NCBI GenBank assembly: GCA_029255685.2
Contig: CM055318.2
Span: 11,351,001-11,415,000, forward strand
DNA: 64,000 nt
Direction of reading: 5' to 3'
Origin: Silene conica
Taxonomy: Eukaryota > Streptophyta > Magnoliopsida > Caryophyllales > Caryophyllaceae
Shown: one piece after another, positions 56,447-64,000 of the stretch
Position numbering within the stretch: position 1 is the first letter of the stretch
Layout of the letters: every line of letters begins with the position of its first letter
The notes under the pieces: model-generated
Database searches by the model: none
What the model saw: the letters and a program-made list of their open reading frames with translations, nothing else
What the model was told of the DNA's origin: nothing
Program-made: the position numbers and the translations under genes

Positions 56447-56460
56447 TTGGCGCCGTTGCC
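56447..56460 (+). other. primer-binding site of the Athila-like element
   Basis: TTGGCGCCGTTGCC starts four bases after the LTR end and resembles the complement of the 3' end of tRNA-Asp, the primer commonly inferred for Athila elements. Confidence 0.65.
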
Positions 56461-56570
56461 GGCGAGGTGACGCCAGTGTTATTTGTTTTTGTTTTTGTTT
56501 TTGTTTCTCTTTGTTTAAGGAACTTTTTGTTCCTTAAACCTTCTCACTTTTTTCTTGTAGTTTCCATCTT

Positions 56571-58982
56571 ATGCGCAGGTCAGTTCAAGGAGAACTCCTA
56601 CCACTTGACCACGAGCTTGAGAGGACTCTTAGAGAAAGGAGAAAGCAACTTCTAGCAAATCAGGAGGGAGGTTCTCCATCCTCCTTATTTCAAGAAGACT
56701 TATTTGAACAACCATCTTTACCATCTTCACCAAAAACACCACCTTCACAACCAAATTCACCCAACAATCCACTTTCACCAAGAACACCACCTTTTACCTA
56801 CTTTCCAGTTTTTCCGAAAGAAGAAGAAAATATGGCAGAAGAAGCTACTATTGCCAGTCACTCCATGCCTCAGGCAAATGACCTATACAAAGGGTTCACT
56901 TTACCTGCAGGTACTGGGAAGCCATTCGAGGCCAAGCCTGCCTACATTACTATGGTTGAAAGAAACCAATTTGGAGGCTCGGCCAATGAGGATGCTGCAA
57001 AGCATATTGAAATCTTCACAGATTACATATGCTCTATTGCACCCCCAGAAGGAGTGACGCAGGACCAGATTAAGCAGACCATGTTTATCTTCTCTCTTAG
57101 GGACGCTGCGAGAGAGTGGTACAGAGATTTAGACCGCACTGGTGCGGGAGTCACAGATTGGAACACCCTAGCCTTAGCATTCTACAGGAAGTACTATTCC
57201 GCATCAAAGACTAATGCTTTAAGGGCGCAGATTACAAACTTTAAGCAAGGCCCCAATGAGGACTTTAGTGAGGCGTGGGACAGGTTCAAGAGACTTGTTC
57301 GATCCATACCACATCACGGATTCGAACAATGGTTTCTTTGTAACCAGTTCTACAATGGCCTCTATGATGACAACAGGGCCTATCTAGATGCTGCAGCTAA
57401 TGGGAGATTCCAAGATAATTCAGGAGAGACTAAGGGTCTCAAATTAATAGAAGATGTTGCTGTACACCGTGCTGAGCAGGGAACTTCCAGAGGAAATCAA
57501 AGGAAATCCGAATATAACCTAGCAGCTATTGAGGCCTTGACGGCCAAACTGGAAAAATTAGAGGCTGGATGGAAATTCGATCTAGGAAGTGGAAGCAAGG
57601 GCGGTATTTATCAGGTGAACGCCATTCAAGACGGACCCTTTGCTTGTGAGAGGTGCGGTGGAGAAGGGCACGTGTCAAAATTCTGTACTTCATCCAATGA
57701 AACATGTGCCGCTTTTCAGCACTATCGTGGGAACAATTTCTATGACCCGAATAATAATAATGTCCATCCCAACCTGAGGTGGACAAGCCAGAATGTTCTT
57801 AACCCACAACATATGCAACCTCAGCAAAATTCCACATATATCCCCCCACATAAGCAAGGTTTCCAAAAACCACCCTTCAACCCTCAACCACCTTCTAATC
57901 CACCACCCAACACAGACACTCTTATCCAAAATCTTATTGGGTTGGTTCAGAAGGAGTCTCAGGCTAGAGAGGCAGGGATGAAGATGTTAGAGTCTCAGAT
58001 TGCTCAAATCGCGGGCAAGAATGATACTAGGGCTCCGGGTCAACTTCCGACCAAAACGGACCGGAAAAAAGAGACTCTAAACATCATATCCCTACGAAGT
58101 GGAGCTAAAGTGGGGAGCGAGAAAGAAAAACAGCCGAGTAGCAGCGAGGACGGTCGACCGACCGAAGATCCAGGTCGACCGACCTCGGAGCAGAATCCGA
58201 AAATTTCCGCTGAACAGGAGAGTGGTCGACCGACCGAAGAAGATGGTCGACCGACCACCGAGGCAAAACCAGAAGCCCCTTTTCGTCCAGAATTACCGAA
58301 TAACTTGAGGGATTTTCTTTTCAGGGGTGATAAGGCCCCTAGGTTTCTGAAGAGGGCTGCAAATACTGAGTCCTCAGCCCCTCCTTTCCCAGAAAGACTC
58401 GTACCTTCGAAGGATCAGGTATCTTTTGACAAATTTAAGGATGTGATTCGTTCATTAAATGTTCAAGTCCCGTTTCTAGAATTAGTTCAACAAGTTCCTT
58501 CCTATCTTAAATTTATGAGACAGCTTTTGTCAAGAAAGAGGTCTCTAGAAAAGGTTGAGTCGGTGGCCCTCACTGAAGAGTCATCTAGTTTTTTGTCACA
58601 TGTCATTGTTCCTCACAAATTAGAGGACCCTGGTAGTTTTTCTGTCCCCTGCAATATAGGAACCTTCCCAGTTAAGAAGGCTTTATGCGACTTAGGTGCC
58701 AGTATAAGTGTCATGCCCCTAAGCGTTGCCTTGAAATTAGGAATGACCGAATTTGCAGTGACCAGCATGACTGTCCAGATGGCAGATCGCACATCTATGG
58801 AACCTGTAGGGGTATTGGAAAACATCCCTGTGCTTATTGACAGATTTTTCTTCCCAGTTGACTTCGTAGTTTTGGACATCCCAGAGGAAGCCCATATACC
58901 TATAATACTAGGAAAACCTTTCCTCCACACTGCAGGAGCCATTATAGATGTAGGCTCTGGGACTTTGACCTTCAAGGTATGA
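56571..58982 (+). CDS. Gag-protease polyprotein of the Athila-like element
   Basis: Open for 803 codons. A Pro-rich N-terminus is followed by gypsy-type gag at about residues 150-260 (EWYRDLDRTGAGVTDWNTLA, FYRKYYSASKTNALRAQ, FKQGPNEDFSEAWDRFKRLV). A zinc knuckle CERCGGEGHVSKFC lies near residues 360-373. A linker with repeated GRPT units (residues 525-565) is encoded by the GGTCGACCGACC motif pairs. A retropepsin domain from about residue 680 includes ALCDLGASISVMPLSVALKL and IILGKPFLHTAGA. No polymerase domains follow. The frame is open; the element as a whole lacks the enzymes to move itself. Confidence 0.9.
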   Translation: MRRSVQGELLPLDHELERTLRERRKQLLANQEGGSPSSLFQEDLFEQPSLPSSPKTPPSQPNSPNNPLSPRTPPFTYFPVFPKEEENMAEEATIASHSMPQANDLYKGFTLPAGTGKPFEAKPAYITMVERNQFGGSANEDAAKHIEIFTDYICSIAPPEGVTQDQIKQTMFIFSLRDAAREWYRDLDRTGAGVTDWNTLALAFYRKYYSASKTNALRAQITNFKQGPNEDFSEAWDRFKRLVRSIPHHGFEQWFLCNQFYNGLYDDNRAYLDAAANGRFQDNSGETKGLKLIEDVAVHRAEQGTSRGNQRKSEYNLAAIEALTAKLEKLEAGWKFDLGSGSKGGIYQVNAIQDGPFACERCGGEGHVSKFCTSSNETCAAFQHYRGNNFYDPNNNNVHPNLRWTSQNVLNPQHMQPQQNSTYIPPHKQGFQKPPFNPQPPSNPPPNTDTLIQNLIGLVQKESQAREAGMKMLESQIAQIAGKNDTRAPGQLPTKTDRKKETLNIISLRSGAKVGSEKEKQPSSSEDGRPTEDPGRPTSEQNPKISAEQESGRPTEEDGRPTTEAKPEAPFRPELPNNLRDFLFRGDKAPRFLKRAANTESSAPPFPERLVPSKDQVSFDKFKDVIRSLNVQVPFLELVQQVPSYLKFMRQLLSRKRSLEKVESVALTEESSSFLSHVIVPHKLEDPGSFSVPCNIGTFPVKKALCDLGASISVMPLSVALKLGMTEFAVTSMTVQMADRTSMEPVGVLENIPVLIDRFFFPVDFVVLDIPEEAHIPIILGKPFLHTAGAIIDVGSGTLTFKV

Positions 58983-61475
58983 AAGCATTCTATTATATAT
59001 GGCCTATCTTATAGGAAGAAGGATGTCATGACCCCCATCACATGTAATGCTATCACTTCTGAAAAGAAGTATGAGGTCATCACTACTTCTCCTACTTTAT
59101 TGCCTGTTCCTGTATCTGTTTTTACACCTCCGCCCCAGATTGGGAGCAATATGGAGGGCACTTCTATTGTGCCTAGTACAGGAATTGGTTTGGGGAAACC
59201 CAAATTGAAGGAGGTCATAGTCCAGAGAGGAGGAATGGGAAGCCTGAGCTATAAGGAAGATAAAGATCCAGATGTCGTGGATCGGGAAGAGAAGAAAAAG
59301 AGGAGGCAGGCTCAAGAGGAGAGGTCGTCGCATATGCTTTGCGACGGCGGGAAGAAGATGTGTTTTGCTACACAAGCAAACACTGTGGAGACTACGGCAT
59401 GTCGTCAAAAGCCGTGGTCGGATATTTTCCGCATCTTTAGCGCATAGTTGTTTCAAGTTTCAGTTTTTAAGACAATTTATTTTTTGTTGTGTGAGACTTT
59501 TTTAATTTGGTTTCCTCGTAGTTTTAGAACTTTTTTCTTTATGCTTACGTAGTTAAGACTTTAGACTTGTTTCTGGAATCTCGCGCATTTGCGGGCGCAT
59601 ATACTTTTCTTGCTTTTTCAGGTTTTACGAAGAAACGAAGACCGCTGGGACGCAGAGGGTCGACCGACCGGATACACCAGTCGGTCGACCTAGTCGCCGT
59701 ATCGCTGAATTCCTGTATTCTGCAGGAAGGTCGGTCGACCTGTTCATTTGGTCGGTCGACCTACCTGTCTGTCGCAGTCAGTTCGTTTCTTCCTCGGGAA
59801 CCGTGCAACCATTCTTTGGTACTTAAGTGGCATTGCTGGCCACCAAAACCTCCCAGCTTACGCTGTTTTGGGGAGGTTTTTCTCATACATCTTTTAATCC
59901 AGTGAGTTCTTTCCAATTTTTCCTTAGTTTTATTTATTCGCATCTTTTCTTTAATTTTCTGAAACCTTTACTTAGGCTATTGCACAATGGGGACATTGTG
60001 CGGGTTGGTTTGGGGAATGGTTTCGTGCTACATGCATTGCATTTTGTCACACGTTTATTGCATTTCTGTCTTGCATTGTTCTTTTCTTTATTTTCCTTAT
60101 ATATACAAAAATACAAAAAAAAAATTCAAAAATTCAAAAAAATTCCAAAAAATGCACGTTTATTTTAGCATATAGGTCGAGTCGGAACGAAAGTATTTCA
60201 AGGATGATTTAAGCTATCTTACATGTTTATGCCTTTACCTTGCCTTGTCAACTTGTTTTAGTATAAGAGTCTTTTGCATATCTACGAGTTTTTGTCAATT
60301 TGTATATCTTGAGACTTGACTTATACCTTGGCAACCTACTATACATTCTAAAGTTTTAGAGCCTTATTCCTGGTTTCATTCTTAAACCAGTTGTCTAGGA
60401 TGTGAGTAATACTCCCCTTGGAACATGTTACATCAATCTGCATAAACATGAGCTTGAATTGCTATATACTTGTTTTACTTCCTCGTTTTGTGAGTCTTAA
60501 TACGTGCATTTGAGATCCCTTTTCTCTTATTTACCCATAAGCTTCACATAGCCAAAATTGTCTTTTTATTCCCCTAAAACTACATCCCATACTTAGCCTA
60601 CCCTTCCAAGCTAGTATTTGTGGTCTTTGGTTTAACTTTTGAGGCATCTCGGTTTATATGCTATCTTGAGCAAAAAGAGAAAGAAAAAAGAAAGAAAGAA
60701 AAGAAAAAGAACAGAAAAATTCAGAAAAAGAAAGAAACAAAAGAAAAACGAAAGAAACAAAAAAGAAGCAAAAAGCACAGAAAGTCAGTCGACCGACCGC
60801 CTCTATAGGTCGGTCGACCACCTGACAGCATCATAATGCAAATTTCGTTCTAAAATCCTTTTCTTTTATTTGTTATCACTCCCGTACTTCATTCAAAAAT
60901 ATTTGGGAGTCCTTTTCTATTCAATGTGAGAGTTGTGCCACAAAAAGAGCACTTTCTTAATTTCAAGAGTTGTGAAATATGTTGATGGGAACCGGTTCTA
61001 CTAGCTTGGCTACTAACCCCACAAATCCAAAAACATCTTAACCACTTTTTACCTTTTTACCTCACATATCTTTCATTACCTCAAATTGCATGTATCCAAG
61101 TCACTTAATGAGTTTGTTATACATAGTTGTGGAATTCTTGTTCATGTTAGATTGCAGGCATGTTTTCATGGGTCGCAGTTAGGTGAGTGTCATGACAAAA
61201 TACTTCTTTCTATCTTTTACATATATTCACCCTTTGCTTCATGAGTGTTTCGAGCGTACCGCGAGAGTCCATAGTATAAAGTCTCTATAGTCTCTAGTGT
61301 TGCAAGTTTGACGACATCATAACTCGTTTGCATGATTTATATACTTTCTCATTTTTGTACTTGGCATTGGTTTAGGCTTACATGTAAATTTCGCTATGAG
61401 ATTGAAATCGTTCCATTAGTTAAGATCGAGTCTATTTCTTGCTTGAGGGCAAGCAAGGGTTTGGTTTGGGGAATT
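58983..61475 (+). other. 3' interior of the Athila-like element
   Basis: No polymerase or integrase motif is seen. It contains three pairs of the GGTCGACC-type motif (59658/59679, 59729/59750, 60787/60808), A-rich runs at 60105-60150 and a long purine-only stretch at about 60670-60785. Open frames of 139 codons or fewer match no family. Confidence 0.6.
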
Positions 61476-63012
61476 TGATGCGTGTCTATTTTATGATGTT
61501 TTTTATCTATTTTTACACGCATTTGGTCGCTCATTTACTATGTTTTAGCCCTTATTTCCCAACAATCGTGTACTTTCGTATTTTTATGCACTTTTGCAGA
61601 TTTATGCGGAAAATGGACGATTTAGCACCAAATTCAAGTCCTCAAGTCTTTTGCATATTTAAGGAACGAAGGAAAGTCAACTGGAGTCTTTATTTAAGTG
61701 CCAAGAGTCAAAGCGAGAAGAAAACCGAAGATTTTCTATGCGGAAGCGGTCGACCGACCAACAAAACGGGTCGGCCGACCAGGCCTAATTTCTATAAAGT
61801 CCAAATCTTGAAGAAAAGCCCAAGATTTCAATTAAGTCCGTAAAAGAGGTCGACCGACCCACCAAAGTGGTCGACCGACCTCAGCGAAGCCCAGGAACAA
61901 TTTTCGGAAATAAATTAGAAGTAGGAGTCTTTAGGAAACTCTGAAGCTTTTGCCCTATATAAGCTAATCTTGTAATTAGGGTTTATCATCCAGTTTTATT
62001 TAGAAGAAGTTACAATCTAGTTTTATTCCAGTTTTAGTTTTGTTCTTTCAATAATTCTCAAGCATTCATCAATAAAGTTTGTTCCTTTTTGCCTTAATCC
62101 CAATTCTGGTAATTACTCTTTTAATCTAGCTTTATTATTGTTCTTATTATTATTACATTCGTTTAAGTCAGAATCTCAAGCCTTGTTAATTCTTGCATGT
62201 TTAGATTATTTACTATGTTTACCATGTTTATTCCCGCTTTCATAATCGTCTTAATAACCATGAGTAGCTAAATTTCATATGTTAGGATGTAGGGGATGAA
62301 TATGCGTAGGTAGTAGAAATTCTGAGACCGACTTGTAACAGAGCCAAGGTCGGCCGACTCAATTAGTGGGTCGGTCGACCGAGGCGGTGGTCGGCCGACT
62401 GGAATAGCTGGTCGGTCGACCACTCGCGCACGAATCCTGTTTCGTCTTTCCTTGTTGACTATAATATCCTACAATGAGACTGAAAGGAGACTTGTAGGAC
62501 GTTAGTAATGACCTACCCAAGATTGAGAGATACGGGAAGGGCATTGGTTTACACCTTAAGATGGCTAGGTTACTTAAGACTGAAAGGTATGTGACCTAGG
62601 ATTTAGGAATCACCCTTATTGTTGACACCCAATAATTGTGAGACCTAGGAACTAATAGCATAGGCCGAAAGGAGCTATTACGTACCATAGACCGAAAGGA
62701 TATGTTACACCCCTTACGCGACTGCAATACATGTTGACCTTAGGATTTATATTACTTTAGCTATTTATTACCCAAACATCCTAGCATCCCTTTTATTATA
62801 TTTTTATTCTCATCTTTTATTGTTTGTTTATTTTGATCTTTGCTTAGACTTAGTAACAACCAATTCAAACCCCCAAATTGTTACCTTAAAACATTAACAC
62901 CAAACAATAAACATTGCCCACCTCCTTGTGGTTCGACCCTGACTTTCACTATCTATAGTTAAAGTTTAGGAATTATAAATTTTATCTTTGGTACCCTCAA
63001 CGACGGGCATCA
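61476..63012 (+). repeat. 3' LTR of the Athila-like element
   Basis: 1537 bp, about 98.7% identical to the 5' LTR by eye. Confidence 0.93.
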
Positions 63013-63409
63013 ACCACATATCAAGAATGACGACCCAGAATTTATGGCAGTGGCTAACACAGATGGGTTCAAGATAGAGTTGATATTTCAACCCCCAAAC
63101 TCACCAGATTTGAACTGCAATGACCTAGGATATTTCAGGGCATTGCTGTCATTACAATCAAGGAATGCAGCAAAGTCAGTGGACGAGCTAGTGAACAGTG
63201 TGATGCAAGCCTTCATTGATTATAGTCCAACAAAATTAAACATCTTCTTGACACTACAATCAGTTATGGTTGAGATTATGAAAGCCAAGGCTCACAATGA
63301 TTTTGCCATACCACACATGAAGAAAGGTCATCTAGCACATTTAGGAATATTACCGAGGAACTTGGATGTAAGTGAAGTGCTAGTTAGAGAATGTATTGAG
63401 CATTTATAA

Positions 63410-64000
63410 GGTCTCGGTGAAACAGAAGGTTTAGAATATCTAATGGGGGAATTAGGTTACTAGGGTAGCAGGAAGATATAAGCATACAAACTTGTTTTTG
63501 CACAATTTGGTTAGGGTGTAAACATGTCAACATAAGATATGTTTAACTTGTAATCAGATTATGAATGTAATGCTGCTGGTTTATTTAAGTTTCATCAATT
63601 TCATCTGAATTTCTCAGTAAACCAAATCATAGCATATCATACAGCAAGCAACAATACAATTGCAAATCCAATGACATTAACTCTCAGGCCTAATTTGGCC
63701 TCATCATCGAGTTATGTTAAATAGAAGTGTCTCCTACACACACACAATGATACTGGTAGACACTATGTTCAAAGAGTAAACAAACATCTCTCAAACAAGC
63801 AAAGGTTGTTTTCACTGAGACCCCAAACATAATGTGGACTTACATGTATGTAACTCAAATGAACATGCGCACACACCCAGTCATTGGTAGACCATGTGGT
63901 GGCACAACTATTTAAACTAGCTACATGGCCAGACCCCTAAGTATACCACTACTACTACTACTAGATATTGCTCTCAAACCATTAAGGGCATTCATCATTG
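63410..64000. other. downstream part of the mariner-like element and flank
   Basis: No gene seen. An (ACT)n run lies at 63945-63962 and (CA)n near 63736. The right inverted terminus expected for the mariner-like element was not recognised here. Confidence 0.4.

Larger units (their letters stand above)
54906..63012 (+). mobile_element. Athila-like Ty3/gypsy retrotransposon with gag-protease only
   Basis: LTRs 54906-56442 and 61476-63012, each 1537 bp, starting TGATGCGTGTC and ending GACGGGCATCA. Target duplication ACCAC at 54901-54905 and 63013-63017. Primer site TTGGCGCCGTTGCC just after the 5' LTR matches the tRNA-Asp type used by Athila-group elements. Purine tract GGTTTGGGGAAT precedes the 3' LTR. 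The interior is 5033 bp with one gag-protease ORF; reverse transcriptase and integrase are not seen, so it is non-autonomous. About 20 differences between LTRs (1.3%) put insertion at roughly 0.5-1 million years. Confidence 0.93.
49473..63409 (+). pseudogene. mariner-like transposase, interrupted and degenerate
   Basis: Cut-and-paste transposase of the Tc1/mariner group. The first part (49473-49544) reads MTFTCVTEQKRQEVAVFLLS. The middle part (54059-54905) gives the N-terminal DNA-binding region (NGQLTRGMLKEAVETFGL, SVGTVHKWVTQG) and HMDEKWFFIQYDG with the first catalytic Asp. QQDNARP near 54888-54905 holds the second Asp. The last part (63013-63409) gives QPPNSPDLNCNDLGYF with the third. Counting across the insertion puts 39 residues between second and third Asp, the DD39D signature of plant mariners. 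Two in-frame stops (54797 and about 54832) precede the second Asp, so it was decayed even apart from the insertions. Confidence 0.85.
49017..63600 (+). mobile_element. mariner-like element (plant MLE), split by two later insertions
   Basis: Left end CTCCCTCCATTTTTATCC at 49017, preceded by TA, is the plant mariner/Stowaway terminal type. The transposase coding sequence is spread over 49473-49544, 54059-54905 and 63013-63409, the gaps being the CACTA element and the Athila-like element. The right inverted end was not seen before the window ends, so the end given is a minimum. It is the likely source family for CTCCCT-ended Stowaway MITEs elsewhere in the window. Confidence 0.75.

Noticed and set aside
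55178-60819. CRISPR-like array from the 12-bp motif pairs
   Set aside because: Motifs are short palindromes in pairs with 9-bp spacers, scattered over a plant retroelement; no cas genes and wrong organism type.

Overview
This is plant nuclear DNA, almost certainly eudicot. The window is AT-rich and dense in transposons. Its one recognisable host gene has intron-separated exons and encodes an ascorbate oxidase. Tourist/Stowaway MITEs, tRNA-derived SINEs, Mutator-like (MULE) and CACTA DNA transposons, a mariner-like element and four LTR retrotransposon insertions fill most of the rest. The style of the repeats reminds me of Caryophyllales (spinach, beet, quinoa or Silene relatives), but that is an impression, not proof.

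Layout. 1-15000: gene-poor DNA holding a SINE with target-site duplications, several MITEs, a 4.4 kb MULE with an exact 9-bp duplication (2864-7271), a 0.96 kb MULE (8790-9745), an old minus-strand LTR fragment (10030-11650) and TIR elements rich in microsatellite. 15244-17713: five-exon ascorbate oxidase gene with a 5-bp insertion that shifts the frame before the last copper-binding motif. 18362-22673: a Ty1/copia element that has swallowed an antisense first exon of the host coactivator MBF1. 22674-27027: AT-rich spacer with MITEs and one CACTA terminus.

27028-46957: a three-level nest. The outermost layer is a roughly 2 kb inverted-repeat element that carries a mitochondrial 26S rRNA fragment (itself cut by a Tourist MITE). 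Its left arm was hit by a 17.9 kb SIRE-type copia element (27056-44938, LTRs read as identical). The gag gene of that copia element was then hit by a 7.1 kb gag-only Ty3/gypsy element (28647-35765, LTRs also read as identical). All junctions carry 5-bp duplications.

49017 to the window end: a mariner-like element whose transposase gene is split twice, first by a 4.5 kb CACTA element (49545-54058) and then by an 8.1 kb Athila-like gypsy element (54906-63012). The CACTA element carries a spliced, minus-strand ULP1-type (C48) peptidase gene with Ser in place of the catalytic Cys, and a captured carboxylesterase fragment. The Athila-like element holds an unusual pattern: 12-bp near-palindromic GGTCGACCGACC motifs always in pairs exactly 21 bp apart, in LTRs, gag and the 3' region.

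Nothing here forms an operon or pathway. The biology is insertion history, gene capture and structured non-coding repeats. Positions, duplications and LTR comparisons were read by eye.
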